From contig CAZCBX010000011.1 in assembly GCA_964497185.1 (NCBI GenBank), forward strand, positions 1-64,000: a stretch of 64,000 bases of DNA, written 5' to 3'. Below the pieces are notes generated by a model. The model was not told the origin of the DNA. It was given only the letters and a program-made list of their open reading frames with translations, and searched no databases. Below, one piece after another: positions 6,763 through 15,990 of this stretch. Source of the DNA: CAZCBX01 sp964497185 (lineage in GTDB: Bacteria; Bdellovibrionota_G; JALEGL01; JAGRMV01). Position numbers and translations under genes: made by a program. The stretch's first letter is position 1. Each line of letters opens with the position of its first letter.

Positions 6763-9700
6763 TTAAGATTTCTCAGAATTTATTAAATGTTTTTGATTTT
6801 GATTCAGATTGTAGAGTCTGTACACTAAGTTATTAATCTCATCTTGAAAATTATTTATTTCCGTTCTCATTTTTTTACAGGCATAACCACCATTATTGAT
6901 TAATGAATATATTTTCTTAACTATTTCTGCAATTTCATACATTTCTGAATTTAAAGTAGATTTATAAAATATAGGTAATACCTCTACAAAGATCTTAAAA
7001 AATCTTTGTCCTTCTCGACCAAGACCTGACGAAATAAGGGGGTAATACCATTTAATAAGAGATGAATTTAAAACACCATTAAGATAATAAAGATGTTCAC
7101 TATTAATCATATATACAGTATTGTTGAAAAAGAAATTTGCAGGTAAAATAGTAAATTGTGGTGTTCGTGCGATATCGGTCCAAACAATCTTCTCTTTCTC
7201 AAACTCATCCAGGTAAGCACAATTTCTAAGGTTATAAGGTGTAACACCTTGATCATCTCTTTGAAAAAGACCCTTTCTATTTTTTGCTGCATTTCCCAAT
7301 TTTCCAGATTCTCTTAACTGTTCAATAGAATCAAGATGGTGCATAATTGCTGGATAATCACTAATATTTACCGGAGCAACATCTTTAGATCCATTATGTA
7401 CATTTAACAACCACAACCCAGCCCATTCATACCGATATCTTTTAATATCTCTACCCCTTAAAATCGGCTTAATAATTTTTTCTGACCTTGGATCTTCTTT
7501 ACAAATCCTCTCTTTGGTTTCGGTGTTGATGATAAAGGCTTCATTGAATCCTGTTTTAATTCCATAATTTATCTTTATATCCCAATTTTTTAACGGCTTT
7601 CCAATCTCTTCTATTTTTCTTTTTAAATTATATTCTAAATTGGACCCAATAAACCAAGGGCCTTCTCCAATTTCTGAAAGAATTATTCCATTCTGATCTA
7701 CAGCGCTCGTTAAATTACGCTTATGCTCTGCCATAAGCGTGAGCCCTTTTAGCTGTTTATTTAAATTCAATTTATTTTTTACAACCAAAATGTTCGTATC
7801 TACTGTCGCGCTTTCAAAAATACCTGGACCACAATCAATTAGGATTAAGGGGTCTTTTTCAGATATATACTTACGCAACAAATCACCATAACCTGCACGC
7901 ATCCATTTATTGGATGTAATGAAGCATAAAACACCTGTATCTTTTTTGAGTATATCAAATGCTTTTTCATAAAACAAAACATAAAGATCCCCTGTACTTC
8001 GATGCGTTTTAAATTTTTCCTTTTTTAAAAGTTCTTGAATTTCTTTACCTTTGAATTTTTGTAGCTGAATATATGGTGGATTTCCTATTACAACATCAAA
8101 CCCATCCTTAATCCCAAACATCCATTCTGGATCAAACCAAGTCGAAGACTTTAATAAAAATGGATTCCAAGTGCTTAAAACGCTGGCAGTTTGGTTAAAT
8201 ACCGTAGTGCCCTGTTTAATCATATGATCTAAAATCTCTGATTGTGTTTTTTTAAACTCATTTTTTAAAGTACCCCGTTCACTTTCAGAGGCTGAAAAGT
8301 ATTGATCTCTTAGTTCTTTTAGTCGGTCAACCAATTGACTGGATTCTTCATGCATAATGACATATTGATCTGATGCTTCATTTTTTTTCAGTCCAATTAG
8401 CGTATTGGCTGTCACAAACTTAAAATCCAAATTGGGAAGCGGTTCAATCCCTCGGTTTGGCTCACTATTTTTAATTTTTTCATCCACGATTAATGTTAAA
8501 AAACAACGAAGTCTAGAGATTTCTGTCGCAATGGGTTGAATGTCAACACCATAGATATTTTCACGAATCACACCCAATTTTCGAATATAATCAAAGTTTC
8601 TATCTTTAAACTCCCTTTCTAATATTTTTCGAATTTCAGGTGATGTATTTTGAATTTGTTTTTGAAACCAAATCTTCCCCTCTGGATCAATTTGTTGCAA
8701 AATGAAAACGATTTTTTGCAGTATTCCAATTGGAAATGCTCCTGATCCACAGGCAGGATCTAATATTTTGACATTATCCAAAGCCAAAACCAATGTTTCT
8801 TTTTCTTCAATACTTAATGGGTGGAGCTTATCATCATGGAGATCATAGCTAATTACGGCTATTAGCTTTTCATCGGATATCTTGGTTTTTTCTTTTAAAT
8901 AATAAAACAAGCTTTCATCAATCATGTAATTGACAATTGCTCTTGGGGTATAATAACTACCCGTGCTTTTTCGAGCTGATTTTTCTGTTTCAGGATTTAT
9001 TTCAGCCAGCAAGTTTTCAAAGATTCTTCCTAACATTTCAGGATCTATGGAAAGATCCTCATCAAAGCTAATGTTTTCATCAATCGTAAAGTGATACAAT
9101 TCAAGAACACGAAAGAATTCAAGAAACCATTGGTCAGGAATAACCAAAGTATTGATATAAATTGAGTATTCATTTTGATATAGTTCGTAGAAATCATTCT
9201 CATGGGGAGAAAAAAGCCCCCCATTAAGATATGGGATTTGAGCAAAAGCATCGTTTTGATATTTTTCTTGCCTGCTATTGTGTGGTTTATTCAAAGTCTC
9301 AAAAAAGATAGGCTCCAAAATTTGATGGTAATATCCTTTGTATTTTTGCACTGCGCTTACTGACAGTAAATCTTCTGGCATTAGGGAAATCTCATCTGAG
9401 TCCTTTTTCTCTTTTAAAAACCAACAGAAAACAATACGCCCGATTAATCGAACTGCAAATTGCTGAGACACAACACTATGAGGTGAAATCGAAGGTAGCT
9501 TCAATAGAGGTTCATAATTTGAAACATTCTTACTACTTCCAAAATTACCCCCAATAAGTTGGATAAAATATTTGGATATTTCGCTATAAAACTCTTTATT
9601 GACAACTTCAACTGAAAATCTAGACTCTAGATCTTCAAAACTAGAGACCCTTCCTTTTTTGATTAAGTATTTCGTTGGGGTATTAATTTTGGCATTTTGT

Positions 9701-10095
9701 CCTAAAAAAAACGAAAATCGCTTTGCATTGGAATATTTTCTTTCAACTTTATTTTTATCATTAAGATCTAATTGAATTGTTAAATATGAAAATCGATAAT
9801 TTTTGCTTTTATTTTTAAAGATAATTAATGCCCGATGAATCCAATGATCCGCTAGAATCTTGAATGCATCTGTTACTATGGCAACACGGGGATCATTTTC
9901 CTCGTTATGGTCCATTTCGAAAATTGCAAGATCCAGTGAAGGACATTGACCTATGATATGAGCTTGTGTAATTTTTTTATATCGATTTGAATTAATATCA
10001 ATGGTTTTAAGCTCAAATGTTGTGTCTTCAGGAAGAAATTCCTTTAGAAATAGCTTAAAATCATAACTTGAGTAACTTTGATTAAAATCGAACAT
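6763..10095 (-). CDS. Eco57I/type IIG-like class I DNA methyltransferase of a restriction-like system
   Basis: 1110 residues. After an N-terminal region of about 340 residues of unclear fold comes an all-helical segment and then the N6-adenine methyltransferase core. SAM motif I is DPACGSG (about 446-452), and catalytic NPPY is at 672-675 followed by YIQLQKFKG. The C-terminal third contains the TaqI/Eco57I-like specificity region (KPILRGRDIKRY, then YPAIMHHLDSI). I see no clear PD-(D/E)XK nuclease motif. Its ATG directly follows the TAA of the upstream helicase (TAAATG), so the two are one operon. It should modify an asymmetric target and mark self DNA. Codon and base use are distinctly AT-rich. 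Confidence 0.85.
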   Translation of the reverse strand: MFDFNQSYSSYDFKLFLKEFLPEDTTFELKTIDINSNRYKKITQAHIIGQCPSLDLAIFEMDHNEENDPRVAIVTDAFKILADHWIHRALIIFKNKSKNYRFSYLTIQLDLNDKNKVERKYSNAKRFSFFLGQNAKINTPTKYLIKKGRVSSFEDLESRFSVEVVNKEFYSEISKYFIQLIGGNFGSSKNVSNYEPLLKLPSISPHSVVSQQFAVRLIGRIVFCWFLKEKKDSDEISLMPEDLLSVSAVQKYKGYYHQILEPIFFETLNKPHNSRQEKYQNDAFAQIPYLNGGLFSPHENDFYELYQNEYSIYINTLVIPDQWFLEFFRVLELYHFTIDENISFDEDLSIDPEMLGRIFENLLAEINPETEKSARKSTGSYYTPRAIVNYMIDESLFYYLKEKTKISDEKLIAVISYDLHDDKLHPLSIEEKETLVLALDNVKILDPACGSGAFPIGILQKIVFILQQIDPEGKIWFQKQIQNTSPEIRKILEREFKDRNFDYIRKLGVIRENIYGVDIQPIATEISRLRCFLTLIVDEKIKNSEPNRGIEPLPNLDFKFVTANTLIGLKKNEASDQYVIMHEESSQLVDRLKELRDQYFSASESERGTLKNEFKKTQSEILDHMIKQGTTVFNQTASVLSTWNPFLLKSSTWFDPEWMFGIKDGFDVVIGNPPYIQLQKFKGKEIQELLKKEKFKTHRSTGDLYVLFYEKAFDILKKDTGVLCFITSNKWMRAGYGDLLRKYISEKDPLILIDCGPGIFESATVDTNILVVKNKLNLNKQLKGLTLMAEHKRNLTSAVDQNGIILSEIGEGPWFIGSNLEYNLKRKIEEIGKPLKNWDIKINYGIKTGFNEAFIINTETKERICKEDPRSEKIIKPILRGRDIKRYRYEWAGLWLLNVHNGSKDVAPVNISDYPAIMHHLDSIEQLRESGKLGNAAKNRKGLFQRDDQGVTPYNLRNCAYLDEFEKEKIVWTDIARTPQFTILPANFFFNNTVYMINSEHLYYLNGVLNSSLIKWYYPLISSGLGREGQRFFKIFVEVLPIFYKSTLNSEMYEIAEIVKKIYSLINNGGYACKKMRTEINNFQDEINNLVYRLYNLNQNQKHLINSEKS

Positions 10096-13000
10096 TTAAA
10101 TAAATTCCTCTGACAAAACGACTAAGTGCTGTTGATCCTCACCATAATTTGCTGTTGTATTAATTTTTTCGATATATTCTAGTGGAAATAACTCTCGTAA
10201 TTTAGTCGTAGTTTTTTGTGGATTCTTTTTATCAATTTTAAATTGTGCAATTTCTTTCAGCAGTCCATTGGGTAAAGCATCATAATCTTTGATAATAATT
10301 ATTAAATCCTTACATAGATCCACTGAATCTGGGTCAAGTTTAGATAAAATTTCTAATTTTGCTAAACCATCCATTTTTCTGCCCTTTTGGATCATGGGTT
10401 GTGTATTGTTTTTAAATAATTTATCTTTAGCAACTTTATAAATCGGCTCAAAATTGGCTGACGTTGGGATAGCCTCTTCTTGTTCATCAGAGGGTTTAAA
10501 ATAAGAAAGGGCTTGTTCAGGCGTAATTAAATCTACTTGATTTGGATTATCTCCATAGGCAAAGATGAAATTACCACCTCTTTTGGCAAAGGTAACAACC
10601 CCTTTATGACCCGTTTTTCTTGCAATTCTGCAACGGTGTGGAATATTTTTTACTTGTTGATGCAGTTCAGTATCTTTTTTCAGGTTCAACCAAGCATTTC
10701 GATGAGATGCATCCCAAGACATTTGCTCATTTTCTTTATTTTTTTCTTTAAATTCCTTAGCGTAAAAACTTTTAAGCTCTTCTTCACTTGTTAACGTTTT
10801 CACATCATCTCCTAAAAGTGCTTGAATAAGCGATATTTTAAGGGTTGAAATGGATTTGGTAGCTGTTTCTTCCTCGCCTGTAATGGACGGAAAGAAGTTA
10901 TAAATAAAGAGCTCATCAAAAACTTGTTTATTAATACGATTGATACGACCTACCCTTTGGATGACCTTGGTTGGATTGTAGGGGATATCATAGTTGATAA
11001 TAACACCTGCCCGGTGCAAGTTATATCCTTCAGAGATTGCATCTGTTGCAATGATAATATCAAAATCGTTGGCTTGTTTTTCTTCGTCCAAACCTGCATC
11101 GAAATTGGTTTTGATAATATCTTTATTTTGTTTAGAGGAGTCTTTTGAACTGTATTTAAAGATACGGGTATGCCGAGATTTAGTAAGTTTATTATAAACA
11201 TATTCAGCTGTGTCAGAAAACTCCGTAAAAACAACAATCTTTCTCTTTGGATTTTCTTTTAAAAGAGTTTTAATTTTAGATTCAAAAAACAAAAACTTTG
11301 GATCATATTCAATGGTTTTCCATTGGTTTTGGATTTTTTTTAAATGCTCAATGTCAAATTTTAAATCCCTTACAAAATTAGGTTCAATTTCTTCAATAGG
11401 TATTGAAATAAGTCCTTTGGATTCTAGGTAATCTAATTCTTTTTGTGCTTCATCGCCTGACATATCTTGTAATTCATTGGCATTGGGTAAATCACCTTCT
11501 TTGTAAATAGGAACAATTTTTTGGACTTCATACCAAGAAAGCATAGTCTCAGAAGACTGGATCATTTTTTCCAATGACAACTTAAATGCTCCAATTGAAC
11601 TTTCAAATCTTCGTACCAAAAGCCAGCGCATAAACTTGGATATATTTTTTTGAGCTTGTTGTAATTGTTGAAGCTTTTCTTCAGGTGAGGAATCATCCTC
11701 TAGATCGTCTTCAATAATTTTATGTAAAACCTTAGATCCTGGGCGGATGTAACTTGCTACTTTATATCTAGCCCCAATAAAGGTTTGGTCGGTCTGATTC
11801 TGAGATTCTTCCTCATCTTCATCATTATTATAGTTTTTTTTGACTGCAATTTTATCGAGCGTATCAATATATATTGATTTTACATTACCAAGATCATACT
11901 CTAATAAGTCAGGATCATTAACCTTTGGGAAACTGATTTCTTGTCGCTGTAAATCATTTCGATAATCATCAATTTCGTTTAAATCAAGTCTTGACCTCCG
12001 CACAACCAAAGGTTCAATCATTTTACGTAGCTCGTCTGCTATTTGTTTGATTTCGCTATTTCTTTGGGATTCTTCTGGGGCACTTTGCTTGGTTTTTCTT
12101 AGGTTTTTTCGAATTTTTTTATACCGCTTAAAGAGATCATGGAATGAGGTACTTAGGTTTTCAACGGTTTTAATAGTGGACTGACCGGGTGTACTAAATA
12201 GTTTAATTAATGCATAAATATCTTTAGGATCATTATTAAATGGCGTGGCTGATAAGGCCATTACATAATGGCTGGAACATAATTTGTGCAACATCTTATA
12301 ACTATCTGTATCTTCATTGCGATGTTTATGCGCTTCATCCAGGATAATCAAAAGCTCTTTTGATTCACCATGCCTATTCAACGCTTCTTCAACCTTACCC
12401 GTTGTATAAACAAAACCTTTAAAGTCAAATTGATCCATATAATCATTCCACTGATCTTCCAGGTGTGGAGGACAGATGATCACTGTTTTACGGTTCAAAT
12501 TGTGGGCAATGGCTGATGCGATGATACTTTTTCCCAAACCAACAACATCCGAAATTATAACCCCTTTAAATCTTTCAATTCGGTCAATTCCCATACGAAT
12601 TGCATCTTTTTGGTACTGTAGATCAAAGTATTTTCCAGACGTTATTTCACTGGGCAATTTAAACTCATCTGTAGTATGAATTTCAAAATATTCGTCTAAG
12701 ACTTTAAAGTACATCAATTGAGGCGTAGGCAGCGAATACAACCAAATGCCTTTTTTGATTCGATCTAAGAATACTTTTGATGTTTCTATATCCGCTAGGG
12801 TTATATTATTCGGATCTTTCCATGCTTTTTCAAACCACTGAGAATTTTCATGATAATAATGCGGCTCATGTAAAATCTGATTACGTTCTTTATTATAATT
12901 AAGCCCAGAAATTGTTAAATTACTTGAGCCTACAGCAACCATGCCCGGGGACATCCCCCCCTTTGATCTTTCGGGCAAATGATGAAAAACATATAGCTTA

Positions 13001-13422
13001 GAATGGTCTGCCTCTATGGTTTTTTTGATTTCAAGTGTACCTTCTTCAATTTTATATAGGAAAACTTTAAAAGCTTGTTCATCTTCTTTTCCTGAGTCAA
13101 ATAGATCCGAATTGTTAAAAATATTGGTAAAATTTTTAAAAAAATCTTCTTTGGCTACTGATCTTGACTTGGTTTTTGGTGCTATTGTATATTCGTCAAT
13201 GAAAACATCGGATTTAACTTTTGACATTGCGTCCACAATTTTTGGATCAATATCCATACCAATTAATATTCGAATTTTTTTGTCTTTAAGCTCTTTATAT
13301 AGCTCCTTAAACCCAGAAAAATAAAAATATCCAACCAAAGCGTCCATTCTGTCGCAATCGGCCAGTATATGCTTAATTTTCTCAGAAAAGCTCAATTCAA
13401 ATTGTTGGTTTTCTATCGACAT
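10096..13422 (-). CDS. PLD-nuclease/SNF2-like helicase of a restriction-like system
   Basis: 1108 residues. The N-terminus is a phospholipase D-like domain with His140-x-Lys142 and the following GSSNLT (165-170). It is followed by a superfamily 2 helicase: motif I DVVGLGKS (about 292-299), DEAH (362-365), SATPFNN (391-397), then VVFTEFSDTAEYV, ATDAISEGYN and QRVGRINR in the second lobe. One HKD-type half-site per chain suggests a dimeric nuclease. With the downstream methyltransferase this gives translocation plus cleavage plus protection. The pair recalls DISARM (DrmD + methylase) or type ISP enzymes, but the other DISARM genes are absent. Confidence 0.85.
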   Translation of the reverse strand: MSIENQQFELSFSEKIKHILADCDRMDALVGYFYFSGFKELYKELKDKKIRILIGMDIDPKIVDAMSKVKSDVFIDEYTIAPKTKSRSVAKEDFFKNFTNIFNNSDLFDSGKEDEQAFKVFLYKIEEGTLEIKKTIEADHSKLYVFHHLPERSKGGMSPGMVAVGSSNLTISGLNYNKERNQILHEPHYYHENSQWFEKAWKDPNNITLADIETSKVFLDRIKKGIWLYSLPTPQLMYFKVLDEYFEIHTTDEFKLPSEITSGKYFDLQYQKDAIRMGIDRIERFKGVIISDVVGLGKSIIASAIAHNLNRKTVIICPPHLEDQWNDYMDQFDFKGFVYTTGKVEEALNRHGESKELLIILDEAHKHRNEDTDSYKMLHKLCSSHYVMALSATPFNNDPKDIYALIKLFSTPGQSTIKTVENLSTSFHDLFKRYKKIRKNLRKTKQSAPEESQRNSEIKQIADELRKMIEPLVVRRSRLDLNEIDDYRNDLQRQEISFPKVNDPDLLEYDLGNVKSIYIDTLDKIAVKKNYNNDEDEEESQNQTDQTFIGARYKVASYIRPGSKVLHKIIEDDLEDDSSPEEKLQQLQQAQKNISKFMRWLLVRRFESSIGAFKLSLEKMIQSSETMLSWYEVQKIVPIYKEGDLPNANELQDMSGDEAQKELDYLESKGLISIPIEEIEPNFVRDLKFDIEHLKKIQNQWKTIEYDPKFLFFESKIKTLLKENPKRKIVVFTEFSDTAEYVYNKLTKSRHTRIFKYSSKDSSKQNKDIIKTNFDAGLDEEKQANDFDIIIATDAISEGYNLHRAGVIINYDIPYNPTKVIQRVGRINRINKQVFDELFIYNFFPSITGEEETATKSISTLKISLIQALLGDDVKTLTSEEELKSFYAKEFKEKNKENEQMSWDASHRNAWLNLKKDTELHQQVKNIPHRCRIARKTGHKGVVTFAKRGGNFIFAYGDNPNQVDLITPEQALSYFKPSDEQEEAIPTSANFEPIYKVAKDKLFKNNTQPMIQKGRKMDGLAKLEILSKLDPDSVDLCKDLIIIIKDYDALPNGLLKEIAQFKIDKKNPQKTTTKLRELFPLEYIEKINTTANYGEDQQHLVVLSEEFI

Positions 13423-13434
13423 TCTAAACTTTCC

Positions 13435-13469
13435 AAAATTGGTAATTAAACCCTATTGAACCCAATTTT
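13435..13469. promoter_or_regulatory. Inverted repeat upstream of the restriction-like operon
   Basis: AAAATTGG (13435-13442) and CCAATTTT (13462-13469) form an 8-base inverted repeat with a 19-base spacer, 13 bases before the helicase ATG in transcript direction. It lies where a promoter or operator for the operon is expected. No controller gene is seen beside it. Confidence 0.3.
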
Positions 13470-13534
13470 AGTCATCCAGTCCAGTAAAAAAGCCATTTTT
13501 ACTATTAAATTTAAGTAGTTACTGAGAAGAATAA

Positions 13535-13564
13535 ATTCCGGGGACGCATGACGTAATCGAATTA
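13535..13564. repeat. Right boundary repeat of the AT-rich island
   Basis: The 30 bases are the inverted counterpart of 5056-5085 (28/30). Similarity continues more weakly outwards on both sides, so the arms are remnants of a longer repeat. The GC content returns to that of the housekeeping genes just beyond this point. Confidence 0.6.
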
Positions 13565-13633
13565 GTTTTGAGTTTTGATTACGTGTTCGGAATTCTTGAT
13601 TGCAGATACAACCTATCCCAAACACAAATAACA

Positions 13634-13668
13634 AAAGGCCCTGTCGTTTTGGAAACGACAGGGCCTTT
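13634..13668 (-). terminator. Strong terminator downstream of ino1
   Basis: A 16-base perfect stem (AAAGGCCCTGTCGTTT paired with its complement) around a 3-base loop, 33 bases past the inositol-phosphate synthase stop codon. In the leftward direction the stem ends in TTTTG. The A/T-ended symmetric stem can also stop transcription entering from the island side. Confidence 0.8.
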
Positions 13669-13701
13669 GATACTTCGTTTGACTGACTATTCTAGATAGA
13701 A

Positions 13702-15012
13702 TTAATCGTAGTACTCACGACCTAGATGCGTAATTAGGTCTTCGCCTTGGGTGTAGCGCAATGTGTTTTTGAGTTTCATGAGCTGAATAAAAATATCATG
13801 CTCTGGATACAATTCCTCAGCCACCATGGGGGCTTTGTAGTAGAACGATAGCCATTCTTGGATGCCGCTGAAACCGGCGCGCAGGGCGAAGTCACTAAAC
13901 AACGCCAAGTCCAAGACCAACGGGGCGGCTAGGATGGAGTCTTTGCATAGGAAGTTGACTTTGATTTGCATTTTGTGGTCCAACCAGCCGAAGATGTCAA
14001 TGTTGTCCCAGCCTTCTTTGTTGTCGCCGCGGGGTGGGTAATAATTGATGCGCACTTTGTGATCAAAGCCTTTGTACAAATCGGGGTACAAATCCGGTTG
14101 AAGGATGTGCTCCAGTACGGATAGTTTGGACTCTTCTTTGGTTTTGAAGTTTTGGGGATCGTCCAAGACTTCACCGTCGCGGTTACCCAAGATGTTGGTG
14201 GAAAACCAGCCGTTGAGGCCCAACATGCGAGATTTAAAACCGGGTGCCAAAAGTGTTTTTAGGAAAGTTTGGCCGGTTTTGAAATCTTTGCCTGAAATGG
14301 GTACGCCCTCTTTTTTGGCCAGCGCGATGAGTGCCGGCACATCGACGGTTAAGTTGGGCGCACCGTTGGCATAAGGTACGCCGGATTTGATGGCGGCGTA
14401 CGCGTAAATCATGCTTGGGGCAATGGCGGGATTGTTTTCTTCGAGGCCGCGTTCAAATGCTTCGATGCTCATATGCACTTCAGAAGGTTGAATGTAGGCT
14501 TCGGTGGAACCACACCACACCATGACCAATCGGTCACAGCCTTTTTCTTCTTTGAACTTGGCCATGTCGTCCATCAATTGACGAGCAAGGTCGAGTTTGT
14601 TTTTGCCTTCTTTGACAAAGGTGCCATTGAGGCGGCTGACGTATTTTGGATCAAATACGGCTTTCATCGGACGGATGTTTTCAATGTCTTCTTTGACTTT
14701 TTCAATGATCGCGGGATGCAGCACGTGGTTTTTGCAGGCGACTTCGTAGACGCTTTCGTCAAAAATATCCCAGCCACCAAATTCGATGTCTTCTAGATTG
14801 GCCAAGGGGACGAAGTCTTTGATTAAGGGATTGCGTTTGTCGGTGCGTTTGCCCAAACGAATACGACTCATTTGGGTGAGTGAACCAATGGGCTTGCCGT
14901 GACCACGCATGACGGCTTTCACGCCCACCATAAAGGTAGATGACACAGCGCCCATGCCGGGAGTAAGAATTCCGAGTTTGCCTTTGGCCGGTTTGACTTC
15001 GATGTTGGACAT
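13702..15012 (-). CDS. ino1: Inositol-3-phosphate synthase
   Basis: 436 residues from the ATG at 15012, which follows AAGGAG at the right distance; the longer frame to 15138 is rejected. It converts glucose-6-phosphate to myo-inositol-3-phosphate with NAD. The Rossmann motif LTPGMGAVSS is near the N-terminus. The core segments VWCGSTEAY, NGAPNLTVD and SGKDFKTGQTFLKTLLAP are characteristic of the family, and the last includes the catalytic Lys residues. The product may feed inositol lipids, polyol-phosphate solutes or other inositol conjugates; no such pathway gene is adjacent. It is the last gene after FHA and nadC on this strand, with a 140-base gap that can hold its own promoter. Confidence 0.93.
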   Translation of the reverse strand: MSNIEVKPAKGKLGILTPGMGAVSSTFMVGVKAVMRGHGKPIGSLTQMSRIRLGKRTDKRNPLIKDFVPLANLEDIEFGGWDIFDESVYEVACKNHVLHPAIIEKVKEDIENIRPMKAVFDPKYVSRLNGTFVKEGKNKLDLARQLMDDMAKFKEEKGCDRLVMVWCGSTEAYIQPSEVHMSIEAFERGLEENNPAIAPSMIYAYAAIKSGVPYANGAPNLTVDVPALIALAKKEGVPISGKDFKTGQTFLKTLLAPGFKSRMLGLNGWFSTNILGNRDGEVLDDPQNFKTKEESKLSVLEHILQPDLYPDLYKGFDHKVRINYYPPRGDNKEGWDNIDIFGWLDHKMQIKVNFLCKDSILAAPLVLDLALFSDFALRAGFSGIQEWLSFYYKAPMVAEELYPEHDIFIQLMKLKNTLRYTQGEDLITHLGREYYD

Positions 15013-15152
15013 ATTGTGGGTACTCCTTGACTTATTTAAAATTAAGTCATTGTTTTTACGTAGATAAAAATAATGCCGTGAACTTATAAGAATATCCCTT
15101 GGTTGTCCACGACAAAGCACGTTTGATCCGCCAAGCAATGTGCAGGGCTGGA

Positions 15153-15986
15153 TTAGTTGATTTTCATGCTGATATCAACGGCGGTGGCGCTGTGGGTGAT
15201 GGCGCCGACTGAAATGGCATCAACTTCCAGGGCCACCAAACTTGGAATTCGCTCTAGCGTAACGCCACCTGACACTTCGATGGGGACGCGTTTTTGAATC
15301 AAGGACTGGCAATGCTTGATTTGATCATTGTCCATATTGTCCAATAACAACCGATCGGCGCCCTGCTCGATGGCTGGCTCAATTTGATCGGGATGAGCAA
15401 TTTCTACAACCAAAAACACATCGGGATACTGCGCTTTGGCTTTGGCCACAGTGCGTGCAACATCGCCTTGATTGGCTTGGATATGATTGTCTTTGATCAT
15501 CATTTGATCATACAAACCAAACCGATGATTGGTGGCGCCACCACAGGCAACCGCGTATTTTTCAAGGCTCCGGTACAGCGGAAGCGTTTTACGGGTATCC
15601 AAAATAACGGTTGAGGATCCTTGTGTTAGCTGCGTGTATAGTCGCGTTTGGGTGGCAATGCCCGAGAGACGCTGCAGCAGGTTTAATACGGTGCGTTCGC
15701 CTTGCAACATGGTGGCAACCGGCCCGGATAATGTGCCAAATACTTGCCCTTGGTCGAGAATATCACCATCTTGGGCCGTCCAATCAATGGATGCCGGGTG
15801 GCCAATATAGGCAAAAGCTTGATCGGCCAAGTCGGTGCCACAAAGAGTGAGTTTTTGTTTGGCCAAAAAATAAGCTTGGCCTTGGGCATCGCTGGCGATG
15901 GTGGCCAGGGTGGTTTTATCGCCGTCGCCAATGTCTTCTTGAAATGCTTGGGCCCACCAAGCGTCGGCCAAAATTGGGCTATTCAT
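15153..15986 (-). CDS. nadC: Nicotinate-nucleotide pyrophosphorylase (carboxylating)
   Basis: 277 residues, normal length for NadC. It converts quinolinate and PRPP to nicotinate mononucleotide in de novo NAD synthesis. Family motifs seen are the ERTVLNLLQRLSGIAT helix, LDTRKTLPLYRSLEKYAV, GATNHRFGLYDQMMIKDNH and the C-terminal EVSGGVTLERIPSL. The gene begins four bases after the stop of the FHA gene and is therefore in one unit with it. nadA and nadB are not in the window. Confidence 0.95.
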   Translation of the reverse strand: MNSPILADAWWAQAFQEDIGDGDKTTLATIASDAQGQAYFLAKQKLTLCGTDLADQAFAYIGHPASIDWTAQDGDILDQGQVFGTLSGPVATMLQGERTVLNLLQRLSGIATQTRLYTQLTQGSSTVILDTRKTLPLYRSLEKYAVACGGATNHRFGLYDQMMIKDNHIQANQGDVARTVAKAKAQYPDVFLVVEIAHPDQIEPAIEQGADRLLLDNMDNDQIKHCQSLIQKRVPIEVSGGVTLERIPSLVALEVDAISVGAITHSATAVDISMKIN

Positions 15987-15990
15987 GGGG

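Noticed and set aside
5056..13564. Insertion sequence or composite transposon
   Set aside because: No transposase, no target-site duplication seen, and the arms are weakly similar beyond 30 bases.
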